Of a stretch of 64,000 nt of DNA, positions 1 through 7,893 are shown piece by piece. The stretch is from Chitinophaga pinensis DSM 2588 (lineage in GTDB: Bacteria; Bacteroidota; Bacteroidia; Chitinophagales; Chitinophagaceae), in the NCBI RefSeq assembly GCF_000024005.1, contig NC_013132.1, positions 7,186,001 to 7,250,000 of the forward strand, read 5' to 3'. Position numbers and translations under genes: made by a program. The notes beneath the pieces were generated by a model. That model was not told the DNA's origin. It did no database searches and saw nothing but the letters and a program-made list of their open reading frames with translations. How positions within the stretch are numbered: position 1 is the stretch's first letter; each line of letters starts with the position of its first letter.

Positions 1-260
1 TCTTCCGGCGTTCCCTTCTCCCGGTCTTTCGAAGCAAAAGGCATGCGCTGCTCACGGAAGATCTCTACCGTATAATGTCCATCCGCAGTAAATATGGCAA
101 TGCCATGCGGATTAGCGCCATAGTCTCTCTCCTGCTTACCATCCGGCATGATCATATCGGCAGCTGTCAGTTGCCAGGTACCTGTCAGCTGTTGCCCGGT
201 CGCCGGCAAAGCGATATAAGCACCCAGTGTAGTCAGGAAAAAGGGAAGTATGTGTTTCAT
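1..260 (-). CDS. Lipocalin-like domain protein, 3' end cut by the window edge
   Basis: An ATG at 258-260 on the minus strand opens a frame that stays open to base 1, about 86 codons, so the C-terminal part lies outside the window. The N-terminus has a short hydrophobic signal sequence (about residues 3-20, ending near ATGQQ), suggesting export. The mature start LTGTWQLTAAD, followed by a conserved-looking stretch with DGKQERDYG, PHGIAIFTADGHYTV and EIFREQRMPF, is the pattern of the small lipocalin-like (Lipocalin_5 type) proteins that are common as lone genes in Bacteroidota; their ligands are mostly unknown. It is divergent from the Crp/Fnr gene at 452, with about 190 bases between the two starts. 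The family call comes from the pattern of the first strands only. Confidence 0.7.
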   Translation of the reverse strand, partial: MKHILPFFLTTLGAYIALPATGQQLTGTWQLTAADMIMPDGKQERDYGANPHGIAIFTADGHYTVEIFREQRMPFASKDREKGTPE

Positions 261-403
261 TTTTCATCAGATCGTGCAGGTAAATGGCTGCACTGACCCT
301 ACAAAACTAGGCCGGCCCATCTGCCCTTACCTGTAAGATTTTACCAAAAATCTGTACATTCCAGTAAGTATATCTGGTATTCCGGAACGCGGAGTGCAAT
401 TTC

Positions 404-447
404 TTGTCAAATGACAATACGTTATATCCCCGGACAACGTAATTTTC
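404..447 (+). promoter_or_regulatory. Crp/Fnr-type palindromic operator and promoter of the Crp/Fnr gene
   Basis: TTGTCAAATGACAA at 404-417 is a perfect two-arm palindrome (TTGTCA, 2 bases, TGACAA), the layout of a Crp/Fnr dimer site. TAATTTTC at 440-447 is one base off the Bacteroidota -7 box TAnnTTTG. The same 14 bases, with the same 22-base gap to a -7-like box, recur at 1031 before purA. The site is centred near -41 of the inferred start of transcription, where class II Crp/Fnr activators bind. Because the inferred start lies at about 451, the regulator mRNA would be nearly leaderless. Sequence and spacing are seen; regulation is inferred. Confidence 0.65.
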
Positions 448-451
448 AGTA

Positions 452-1021
452 ATGGAACAACTCATCGCATATGTGGAACAGTTCGGTCAGCTGACTGCCT
501 CGCAGAAAAGTCTGGTCCTCGCCGGCGTGGAAGAACAAGTCATTCCAAAAGGGAACTATTTCGTGGAATCAGGCAAGATCTGCGCATCCATTGGCTTTGT
601 GTATAACGGCATTTTCCGTTCCTGTTATTACAATAAACAGGGAGATAGCTTCACCCGGTACTTTATTTATGAAGGCCGTTTCGTAGGAGATATCAATGGC
701 TTTCTTGACAGAACCCCTTCCTCAGAATATATAGAAGCGATTACAGATGCGAAGCTCTGGGTGATCAGCAGGGAATACTTTGCCTTACTGGAATCGCAGA
801 TACCTGCCTGGGCGCAACTGCTCGCCCGGCTCAATTCTTCCGTACTGGAAAATAAAATGCGAGCCGTCAGCAACATGCTGACACAAGACGCACAAACCCG
901 TTACCTCAATTTCCTGGAACATTATCCCGGATTAGCCAATCGTGTACCACAATCTATGCTGGCATCCTATCTGGGCATCACACCATCCTCCCTCAGCCGT
1001 ATCCGGAAAAATATCACCTGA
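452..1021 (+). CDS. Crp/Fnr family transcriptional regulator
   Basis: This 189-residue protein has the two-domain Crp/Fnr plan: a cyclic-nucleotide-binding-type beta roll over about residues 1-120 (VIPKGNYFVESGKICASIGF, then RYFIYEGRFVGDI) and a C-terminal winged helix whose recognition region reads MLASYLGITPSSLSRIRK (about 168-186). There is no cysteine cluster of the Fnr iron-sulfur type and no Arg-Ser phosphate-binding cassette of true cAMP receptors, so the ligand is unknown, as for most Bacteroidota members. The ATG at 452 follows a palindromic operator that is repeated before purA at 1110, which suggests autoregulation and control of the next gene. Length is normal for the family (about 190). 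Confidence 0.88.
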   Translation: MEQLIAYVEQFGQLTASQKSLVLAGVEEQVIPKGNYFVESGKICASIGFVYNGIFRSCYYNKQGDSFTRYFIYEGRFVGDINGFLDRTPSSEYIEAITDAKLWVISREYFALLESQIPAWAQLLARLNSSVLENKMRAVSNMLTQDAQTRYLNFLEHYPGLANRVPQSMLASYLGITPSSLSRIRKNIT

Positions 1022-1030
1022 GCATTTTTC

Positions 1031-1074
1031 TTGTCAAATGACAATACGATTCTTGTCGCCTGTCCTCAACTTTG
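1031..1074 (+). promoter_or_regulatory. Second copy of the Crp/Fnr-type operator, with the purA promoter
   Basis: The palindrome TTGTCAAATGACAA is repeated exactly at 1031-1044, 10 bases after the regulator's stop codon and 66 bases before the purA start. A -7-like box CAACTTTG lies at 1067-1074. The palindrome starts 36 bases before the start of the box, exactly as at 404/440. The match extends beyond the palindrome on both sides (401-421 against 1028-1048). Two identical sites in identical promoter geometry is strong evidence that the same dimer acts at both; that the dimer is the product of the 452 gene is inferred. Confidence 0.7.
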
Positions 1075-1109
1075 TGCTGTCTTTAATCATCGAATGAACA
1101 GCATCAATT

Positions 1110-2384
1110 ATGAAACTGGATATTGTTTTAGGTCTTCAGTGGGGAGACGAAGGAAAAGGTAAGATCGTGGATGTCCTTGCACCTGCATATGGTATGGTAG
1201 CCCGTTATCACGGTGGTTCGAATGCCGGCCATACAATTGTTTTTGAAGGAAAGAAAATGGTCCTCAATACGGTACCCTCGGGTATATTCAATCAACAGAC
1301 GGCCAATATTATCGGCAGCGGTGTGGTACTGGATCTGCTGGCCTTTCATAAAGAAGTAACAGGTTTACAGGCAAACGGATTTACTGTTGCCGAATGGCAG
1401 AACCTGTCCATCTCACGCAAGGCACATCTCTTACTGCCAACACACCGTCTCATAGACAAACTCTCTGAAGAGTCCCTGGGACTGCAAAAGATCGGTTCTA
1501 CACAGAAAGGTATCAGTCTGGCGTATGCGGATAAAATGTTACGTCGTGGATTACGCGCCGGAGATATCCTCTTACCGGATTTCGAAGAAAAGTGTAAAGA
1601 GCTGTTATCGGCACATACACAACAGATAAAGACACACTATCAACAAGACATAGATACAGATACATTATATGCGGAAATACAGGAGGCACTGAAAACCGTA
1701 TTATTATTCCCCATTATCGATACAGAATCAGGTGTTAATCAATATCTCTGCAAGGGTGGTAAAGTACTGGCAGAAGGCGCACAGGGCACATTGCTGGATA
1801 TAGATCATGGTACTTATCCGTATGTCACTTCTTCCAGCACAACAGCAGCAGGCGCCTGTTCCGGCCTGGGTATCGCACCACAGAAAGTCGGCGAGGTATA
1901 TGGCATCTTCAAAGCGTATACGACACGTGTAGGCAATGGTCCTTTTCCCACAGAACTCACCGATGAAACAGGGACATTACTCCGTACAAAAGGCCATGAA
2001 TTCGGCGCTGTCACCAAACGTCCGCGACGCACAGGATGGCTGGATATTCCTTATCTGAAATATGCGATAATATTGAATGGTGTTACACAACTGGTTTTAA
2101 CGAAACTGGATGTACTACAGGGAATGGAACAGATTGCAGTATGTACACATTACAGCGAAACAGATGGCATATCACTACCGCCATATACGGCAGATGTAAC
2201 ACCTGTTTATCAGGTACTGAAAGGCTGGAATGAAGACCTGACGGGCATCCGCAGTAAAGATGAATTACCTGCAGCATGTCTTGCATACATTGCATTCCTG
2301 GAAGCGCAACTACAGCTGCCTGTCCGTTATATATCAGTAGGCCCAGACAGAGAGCAGATGATTGTGGTTCCCTTTCCAGATTAA
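1110..2384 (+). CDS. purA: Adenylosuccinate synthetase-like protein (divergent PurA paralogue)
   Basis: PurA joins IMP and aspartate using GTP in the first AMP-specific step of purine synthesis. This 424-residue protein keeps QWGDEGKGK (10-18, with the catalytic Asp13), NAGHT (38-42, His41), QGTLLDIDHGTYPYVTSS (225-242), GNGPFPTE (276-282), TKLD (331-334) and GPDR (411-414), so it is clearly in the family. Two normally invariant loops differ: the active-site motif usually GIGPxY is GISLAY (134-139), and the aspartate-binding loop usually ATTGRPRR reads AVTKRPRR (300-307). That suggests a second copy with altered kinetics or amino-acid substrate rather than the housekeeping enzyme; the alternative is ordinary lineage drift. 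It follows the Crp/Fnr gene by 88 bases and has its own operator. Confidence 0.85.
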   Translation: MKLDIVLGLQWGDEGKGKIVDVLAPAYGMVARYHGGSNAGHTIVFEGKKMVLNTVPSGIFNQQTANIIGSGVVLDLLAFHKEVTGLQANGFTVAEWQNLSISRKAHLLLPTHRLIDKLSEESLGLQKIGSTQKGISLAYADKMLRRGLRAGDILLPDFEEKCKELLSAHTQQIKTHYQQDIDTDTLYAEIQEALKTVLLFPIIDTESGVNQYLCKGGKVLAEGAQGTLLDIDHGTYPYVTSSSTTAAGACSGLGIAPQKVGEVYGIFKAYTTRVGNGPFPTELTDETGTLLRTKGHEFGAVTKRPRRTGWLDIPYLKYAIILNGVTQLVLTKLDVLQGMEQIAVCTHYSETDGISLPPYTADVTPVYQVLKGWNEDLTGIRSKDELPAACLAYIAFLEAQLQLPVRYISVGPDREQMIVVPFPD

Positions 2385-2386
2385 CC

Positions 2387-2403
2387 AGTGGTTAACAACC
2401 ACT
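2387..2403 (+). terminator. Small hairpin just after purA
   Basis: AGTGGTT (2387-2393), a three-base loop and AACCACT (2397-2403) form a perfect 7-bp stem starting 3 bases after the purA stop codon. There is no clean run of T after it, so it may be a weak terminator or an mRNA 3'-end stabiliser. Confidence 0.35.
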
Positions 2404-2419
2404 TATATGATTATGTCTT

Positions 2420-2427
2420 TACTTTTG
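2420..2427 (+). promoter_or_regulatory. Bacteroidota -7 box before the 2462 gene
   Basis: TACTTTTG is an exact TAnnTTTG match 34 bases before the ATG at 2462. The -33 region near 2395 has no good TTTG. The position suggests that the 2462 gene has its own transcript rather than depending on purA. Confidence 0.5.
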
Positions 2428-2461
2428 CACTGTCCCTCGTGAGGTTGCTAAAGTATGATGT

Positions 2462-3541
2462 ATGAAATTAATTATTGCCTTTGCCATCTTTTCGCTTCAG
2501 TGTGCCGTAGCGTTTGCACAGACCACTGATACAGCGTCCCGTAATACGGGTACTATGCTGACGCCAGTCATTATCAGATTAAATATTCAGCCAGCGCAAA
2601 AGTATCAATGCTCCTTTCCTGTAAAGGATGTGGAAGTCATGATTGCTAATGGCGATACGAGTCGTCTTGGCTTTGTACAAACCGGCGTGAATAACAAACT
2701 TAGAGAAGCACGTCCGGACAGACCAATTCAGCAGTACATCCATGATTATATTCACGATACTTACAAGGAACAATACAAAAGCGAAGCACCGTACCTGTTA
2801 CTTGTGATTAAATATTTCCGTATCGGCGAACGTACCGGTATAGGCAGAGAAAAGGCGTTTGTACGCCTTAAAGCAGACGCTTTCCGCTCAGATGATAAGA
2901 TGTCTTACCAGCTTGCCTGTACTTTCGACACCGTACTGGAAAGAAAGGGTACTGACGTTACCAAACGCTTTAGTCAGTATATCGGAGAAACCATCGATCT
3001 TTTGATGGCGGCAGCAGATAAACAAGTTGCTACATCCCGCAAGTACCCCAGGGAGGAAGTTGTAAAACGGGAATTACGTCTCTATGAGGCGCCTGCATAT
3101 AATATGGAAAATTATGCAGACGGCGTCTATCTTTCATACAATGAGTTTATCAACAACGCTCCATCTGTAACCTCATTTACGCCACTTTTTGAGGCGAATT
3201 GGGCAAAGATATATGCGCTCAACCGGGATAGCAGTAAGACGCTTATTCCCGCACCCTGGGGCATGTGCTATAAAGGACAATTGTACCTGTATGCGCAACG
3301 TAATCTGATCCCGTTCTCCCGTGATGGCCGGGCCTTTATCTTCCGGCAATATCTGCATACAGCAGACCGGAATAAATCTGTAGCATTGGCATCTGCGGCA
3401 AAGGCCGGTCTCGTCGGACTTGCACTGCCCAATCCGATGTTCAGTCAGGATATTATGAATGTTACCGACATCCCGCATATTGAGGGCATTCTGCCGGAAG
3501 CGACAACGATAGATCCGTTTAGCGGAAAGCTGATGTTTTAG
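2462..3541 (+). CDS. Exported protein of unknown function
   Basis: This 359-residue protein begins with a clear signal peptide (hydrophobic core about 3-19, cleavage likely after AFA at about residue 19-20, next residues QTTD). No Cys sits at the cleavage site, so it is probably periplasmic rather than a lipoprotein. I do not recognise a catalytic family. The body is rich in charged residues and has paired motifs IQQYIHDYIHDTY (about 88-100) and PYLLLVIKYFRIGERTG (about 110-126); the latter beta-rich segment resembles the exported hypothetical proteins common in Chitinophaga. It stands alone between the purA transcript and a strong hairpin at 3565. Reading frame, promoter box and terminator make it a real gene; function is unknown. 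Confidence 0.75.
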   Translation: MKLIIAFAIFSLQCAVAFAQTTDTASRNTGTMLTPVIIRLNIQPAQKYQCSFPVKDVEVMIANGDTSRLGFVQTGVNNKLREARPDRPIQQYIHDYIHDTYKEQYKSEAPYLLLVIKYFRIGERTGIGREKAFVRLKADAFRSDDKMSYQLACTFDTVLERKGTDVTKRFSQYIGETIDLLMAAADKQVATSRKYPREEVVKRELRLYEAPAYNMENYADGVYLSYNEFINNAPSVTSFTPLFEANWAKIYALNRDSSKTLIPAPWGMCYKGQLYLYAQRNLIPFSRDGRAFIFRQYLHTADRNKSVALASAAKAGLVGLALPNPMFSQDIMNVTDIPHIEGILPEATTIDPFSGKLMF

Positions 3542-3564
3542 ATTAATTAAAATTAAATATAAAG

Positions 3565-3620
3565 GATGAAGCCCTGGCATAGAACGGAGATACTTCTCGT
3601 TTGCCAGGGCTTCATCTTTA
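3565..3620 (+). terminator. Long-stem hairpin terminator after the exported unknown
   Basis: GATGAAGCCCTGGCA (3565-3579) and TGCCAGGGCTTCATC (3602-3616) pair perfectly over 15 bp with a 22-base loop, followed by TTTA. It lies 24 bases after the stop codon at 3541. The stem is strong; the T run is short. Confidence 0.7.
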
Positions 3621-3706
3621 AGTACGATTGTTCAGTTTATCTGTCTCTGTTTTTTATCCTTTAAAATCCTTATCTTCAGTAGCACTCATTAAAAAGACAC
3701 CTCACC

Positions 3707-5569
3707 ATGAAAGGACGTGTTCCTGTTTCGCAACCCAACACCCCCTCCCGTGCTACTGCTGACAATATTGGCGTCGCGGGTATCTCCAGACAAGCGGTTA
3801 TACCAGCGCAGACAAAGCCCTTCTCCCCTGTCGTTCAGCGTTTACCCATATTTGAAGAGGACGCAGAGCCAGAGGCGACCAAATACTTCCAGGAGGTCAT
3901 CATGCAGGATCCGGAAGCGAATATGTTTGATTTCCGTATGTTAAAACAACAAGCTATCAGCTACGGATGGAAGGGTCTGGCAGAACTAATGACCCAAAGC
4001 GAAATGAAGCTATTTGAAATGAAAAATACCGGAAAAGTAGAAAAGAAAGAAAAAGAAGAAAAAGAGAAAGAGGAAGATACCCTCCACCTGGAAGACATCA
4101 GCGGCATTTTCGAAGAAGCCATGGAATACTCCCGGAAAGGTTTATATGAAGTCATTGCAATGAACAAAGAATCTCTTGTAATGGATGCTTTGTTTACCGC
4201 TACCATGAAGCTTCAGATATATATGATAACCATGGAGGCCCGTGGGAATAATTATCCCTATCCCGACCTTGACAATCTGAATACAACTGACGATCTCCAG
4301 CGGGGCAGCGACGAGCTTGCCAAAGTAAAACGAGTGCCCACCCTTGATAATTATAGTCATGTATATAATAAGGCATTCGGTTGGAATGAGTTGGAAGACG
4401 AAGAGAAAAGAGAGATTCTTATTGAAAAAGGGGGATTTGAAAAAGAGCTGGCCGACCGAATAAAAATAGATGCCGAAAAAAATGCGAATACCTGGCTGAA
4501 ATACGCAAAGCCTTATATTGAATTAAAAAGAGCATTCCTAGACGGATGGGGTGAACATGCACATGGCGCTTTTGAAAAAAGAGGCTTCTATTATTTCCTC
4601 AGTGGTGAACAGAAAGAAATACAAAAGCTAATTACCGGACAAGGTGACACAGAACTGGTAGAACCGACAGCAGGAAAAGTAACGCTTGCAACAGCGTTAA
4701 AGGAAGTATACAATTCCGCAGCTTGTCATGCAGATGCCATTCAGTTCATAGATATGCTTGGGAAAACAACGCTCAGTACAGGAACATCTAACCAGGACAA
4801 AAAAGGTGGCCTGCAAACAGAGGCATTAATCATATCGGAGTTACTGGACAATTCCACTACACCATTCACAGGTGTAAGACTAAGAGATAGTAATCATCAC
4901 TCGCTTGTGCTGCTGTTTGAACGTGTAGGCAAAGACCGCCTGAAAGGCAACAAATACGACACTGTTGCTGGTAATAACACAGAAGAGATTCTATATTTTA
5001 TGGAGCATACGCAGCCACTGGAAATGAAGACCTCACACGACCTGGTTGTGAAGGGGCTTGATAAAGCAGTCAGACAAACTGAAGGTAATTGGGAAATGGA
5101 ATGGGAGGTATTTACGATAAACGATTTAAGCAAACTGGGAAATAATTTGAAAAGACAAGTATCGTCCACAATTAATAGTATCAGTGAAAGCATGTCGATA
5201 TTTGATAAAAGAAATTTGGAAGATGAAAGTCTACTTAGATTTTCTGGCGTGGATGCTATACCGGCGACAATTGAACACCTTAGCAAACTGAATAAAGAAA
5301 AACCACTGTATCTCGAACAAAAGCAAAGAGAACAGGAAGGTATCAAAGTAGCAGAAGAAGAAGAACAGGAAAGAAGAAGATCGCTTTCCGCCACATTCAA
5401 AGAACAACTTGCAGCAGCTAAAAGTAAAGGTGATACTGAAATAAAATTGGTATTAACTGCAATTAATAATCAATTGGGAGAAGTCGCAGTGTTTACGATT
5501 GCAGAATCATGTAATATCGGTATGCAGAAAGTGAGCACTTTGATGAAGGATGTTTTCGAAGACATCTAG
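3707..5569 (+). CDS. Large cytoplasmic protein with PVVQR N-terminus; possible injection-system cargo
   Basis: This 620-residue protein has no signal peptide. Residues 1-45 are proline- and basic-rich and end in KPFSPVVQR (37-45). A tail ending in P-V-[VI]-Q-R is frequent at the start of Bacteroidota proteins linked to extracellular contractile injection systems (DUF4157-type and other eCIS cargo). Residues 110-124 are a Lys/Glu run, and 530-575 a charged, probably coiled-coil helix. In the middle, a Cys at the head of a helix (C340, AACHADAIQFI), then HHSLVLLFER (H397/H398) and KYDTV (D418), has the order and spacing seen in papain-like Cys-His-Asp hydrolases; this is a hypothesis only. No injection-system gene lies in the window. 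The gene is isolated, between two hairpins. I cannot assign a family. Confidence 0.6.
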   Translation: MKGRVPVSQPNTPSRATADNIGVAGISRQAVIPAQTKPFSPVVQRLPIFEEDAEPEATKYFQEVIMQDPEANMFDFRMLKQQAISYGWKGLAELMTQSEMKLFEMKNTGKVEKKEKEEKEKEEDTLHLEDISGIFEEAMEYSRKGLYEVIAMNKESLVMDALFTATMKLQIYMITMEARGNNYPYPDLDNLNTTDDLQRGSDELAKVKRVPTLDNYSHVYNKAFGWNELEDEEKREILIEKGGFEKELADRIKIDAEKNANTWLKYAKPYIELKRAFLDGWGEHAHGAFEKRGFYYFLSGEQKEIQKLITGQGDTELVEPTAGKVTLATALKEVYNSAACHADAIQFIDMLGKTTLSTGTSNQDKKGGLQTEALIISELLDNSTTPFTGVRLRDSNHHSLVLLFERVGKDRLKGNKYDTVAGNNTEEILYFMEHTQPLEMKTSHDLVVKGLDKAVRQTEGNWEMEWEVFTINDLSKLGNNLKRQVSSTINSISESMSIFDKRNLEDESLLRFSGVDAIPATIEHLSKLNKEKPLYLEQKQREQEGIKVAEEEEQERRRSLSATFKEQLAAAKSKGDTEIKLVLTAINNQLGEVAVFTIAESCNIGMQKVSTLMKDVFEDI

Positions 5570-5593
5570 TTTGTTATTTTACTTTACCAAAGA

Positions 5594-5630
5594 GCTGATG
5601 TAAGCCACAGTAACTATAGCTTACACCAGC
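5594..5630. terminator. Hairpin between two converging genes
   Basis: GCTGATGTAAGC (5594-5605) and GCTTACACCAGC (5619-5630) pair with one mismatch around a 13-base loop. It lies 24 bases after the plus-strand gene ending at 5569 and 50 bases after the end of the minus-strand gene at 5681, so it could serve both. T runs are weak. Confidence 0.5.
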
Positions 5631-5680
5631 ATAGAATTAATTTTTATCAACACAACAGCATGCTAATTGCCGTTGATACT

Positions 5681-7684
5681 TTACTGCGGATTCACTGTCA
5701 GGCCATTCGCCTCTCTCATCAGCTGAAATATATGATCAGGTCTTACTACCTGGTAATTCGCATTCAGTGAATTAGCGACATTCTTAAAGCTGGTCGGCGT
5801 CACGTTTGTCCAGGGTTGTGCCTGTATAATGATAAAACGTGGTGAAGCACCGTTCCAGCCGGCAGCAGCAGAAGCAATATGATCTTTCATGGCCTGCTCA
5901 TTGGTACAGTAGTTACAGGAAAGCGCCATACCCGGCATACTGTTATTATAAATGGTCATACCTCCGCCGGTGTTCTGTGCGGTCAATCCCAATGTATAAG
6001 GTGCATTGGTCGCAAACGATTGTCCGACATTCTGATTAATACCACCAGTGATAGTATTCCAGATCGTGATTACACGGAATCCCGCACGACGGTTATAATT
6101 CTCTGTCTTAGCAACAAACTGATCCAAAGCTGCCTGATTAGGCCAGTTATTAGGATAAGTATAGCCATAACCAGAAGGACCAGAGATCAGGTTATCATTA
6201 TTTGTGGCACTCTGGTAATAATAGTTCAGCGCCCCTGGCATAGCGTCCAGCATAGCAGGAGACAATGTCCATCCTATCGGTACAGCGCCACGGTCAGGAT
6301 TATTCCAGAGCTTACGCATCAGGTGTTCAACATACTGTAAGTTATCCCCATCACTCAGAATAAAAGCTACATACAGTTTATTCTGCAAGGCAGGTTTTGC
6401 CGGCATCGGTTTCACATTCACCGTTCTGGAAGTACCGCTATGTACGGTGAGGTTAGTGGCCCAGTCACTCGCAATGGTAGCGATACCATATTGTGAAGCC
6501 CTTTGTACTCCCGGTGCTTCTTCGGGCCACCAGCCCATATAATTGGAACCGGCAGGCATGGAACTCAGGAAGCTGTTCAGCAGGGTGCTTTCAGCAGCCA
6601 CATTCGGATCCAACCAGATAGTAGCCAGTCCGGTAGCTACCGCATATTCACGTAATGCTGCTTTATGCGCATCGGGGTTCAGACCAATCAATACGCGGTG
6701 ATCAAGGTTAGGCCAGTAAGTATTATACAATGCCTGGTATACCGCCAGTTTGCTGCTGTACTGTCCACGTAAGTCCAGCAGGATAGGCAGATTATAAGGT
6801 GCCGCCTGTAACCTGGACAGGAGCAGCGGAGACGCAATCAGCGCTTTCTTGTCTTTGGCCAGTACAGTTGCCAGATTCACGGTATGGATCTGGTTAGGAT
6901 CATACACGATCAGACCGGAGATTTCATTACGGTACTTGGTAATAAGGTCCCATTTGTTGCTGACCTCATTCCAGTTTAAACCCAGGGATTGCAGCCAGGT
7001 ATACTGTCCTTCTGCAAAGGCGTCTCCTTCATAAGAGAAAAGACGTGGTTGTGTCCTGTTGACAATTCCTTTCAGGGACGCAAAAAGGTACATCTCTGCA
7101 GAGGAACCGTTTTGTTGTACACCAACCCAGTCTACTTTTGTATAGGAGGTACCTCTCCAGTATACGCGGAGCTCAATAGACTGATTGTTGGCCGGCATGG
7201 TAAAAGGCAGGGTAATACTCGTATAGTCTCCTGCTATCGGAAACTGCTTACGGGTAACTGCCCTGGAAGCCAGAATCTGGCCGGTTGTGGCATTTCTGAC
7301 GTCGATATCCACCACAGGATCATCATTAGCGGTGTTGTTATCGACTTTCATTCTGAATTCGGCTACGTTAGGACCGGCAGGAATACTCATGTCATAAGGG
7401 CCATAGATCATGTGCTCATCGGCAGCATCGATGCCCGTCTGACAAAGCCATCCGTCCGACTCCAGCCTTCCCGTCTTATGACTGAGACTGGAGCCTTCTC
7501 CTTCCCAGCGGGTAGAAGATTCACGTAAAATAAATAGATCCTGCGTTTGCGCTGTTGAGGGAAACGAGGGCAACAGTTGTCCCTGTGGCCAGGATATCTG
7601 GGCCACTACCGGCGTGATGAACAACTGAAAAAAGAGTACCAGCGCTGTTGCTATGCGAACAGACAGGTTCAGAGGTTTGATCAT
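5681..7684 (-). CDS. GxGYxYP domain protein, putative secreted glycoside hydrolase
   Basis: The 667-residue product carries a signal peptide (hydrophobic 11-27, cleavage near VVAQ). Residues about 60-200 form a beta-sandwich-like N-terminal domain with carbohydrate-module character (VDIDVRNATTGQ, IELRVYWRGTSYTKVDWVGV). The C-terminal half contains SGPSGYGYTYPNNW, which is the signature GxGYxYP that names the putative glycoside hydrolase family, as well as FILSDGDNLQYVEHLMRKLW, where the paired acidic residues in DGDN are candidate metal or catalytic ligands. Activity of the family is not firmly known. It is separated from the upstream operon by a terminator at 7820-7865 and a 200-base gap, so it is probably an independent transcript next to, rather than part of, the polysaccharide locus. 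Confidence 0.85.
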   Translation of the reverse strand: MIKPLNLSVRIATALVLFFQLFITPVVAQISWPQGQLLPSFPSTAQTQDLFILRESSTRWEGEGSSLSHKTGRLESDGWLCQTGIDAADEHMIYGPYDMSIPAGPNVAEFRMKVDNNTANDDPVVDIDVRNATTGQILASRAVTRKQFPIAGDYTSITLPFTMPANNQSIELRVYWRGTSYTKVDWVGVQQNGSSAEMYLFASLKGIVNRTQPRLFSYEGDAFAEGQYTWLQSLGLNWNEVSNKWDLITKYRNEISGLIVYDPNQIHTVNLATVLAKDKKALIASPLLLSRLQAAPYNLPILLDLRGQYSSKLAVYQALYNTYWPNLDHRVLIGLNPDAHKAALREYAVATGLATIWLDPNVAAESTLLNSFLSSMPAGSNYMGWWPEEAPGVQRASQYGIATIASDWATNLTVHSGTSRTVNVKPMPAKPALQNKLYVAFILSDGDNLQYVEHLMRKLWNNPDRGAVPIGWTLSPAMLDAMPGALNYYYQSATNNDNLISGPSGYGYTYPNNWPNQAALDQFVAKTENYNRRAGFRVITIWNTITGGINQNVGQSFATNAPYTLGLTAQNTGGGMTIYNNSMPGMALSCNYCTNEQAMKDHIASAAAGWNGASPRFIIIQAQPWTNVTPTSFKNVANSLNANYQVVRPDHIFQLMREANGLTVNPQ

Positions 7685-7819
7685 AGGTCAACTCTTTAAC
7701 GGTTAATGAATTAAAACATGTAAGGAGAAAGTACAGGAAAGCATAATGCACGTGGAAGCAATACGCTTTTCAATCGGATTATAAATTGGTTAACAATAAT
7801 GAATACAGGATTAAATATA

Positions 7820-7865
7820 CAAAAAAATAGCAGCGGATCAAGTTAAATATAAGATCAGCTGCCGC
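7820..7865 (-). terminator. Intrinsic terminator of the alpha-galactoside operon
   Basis: Read on the minus strand, GCAGCTGATC, a 13-base loop and GATCCGCTGC form a stem with one bulge, followed by TATTTTTTTG. It lies 28 bases past the stop codon of the GH13 gene at 7894 and marks the end of the long leftward operon that starts near 21400. Confidence 0.8.
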
Positions 7866-7893
7866 AGGCCATATTCAGGAACCGCCATAGTTG

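Noticed and set aside
1110..2384. PurZ-type aminoadenine synthetase
   Set aside because: The catalytic Asp of WGDEGKG is retained, overall length and motifs are those of bacterial PurA, and no phage or DpoZ-like genes are near.
3173..3580. 135-codon minus-strand frame inside the exported unknown gene
   Set aside because: It overlaps a gene with signal peptide, promoter and terminator on the other strand, and its translation has no protein features.
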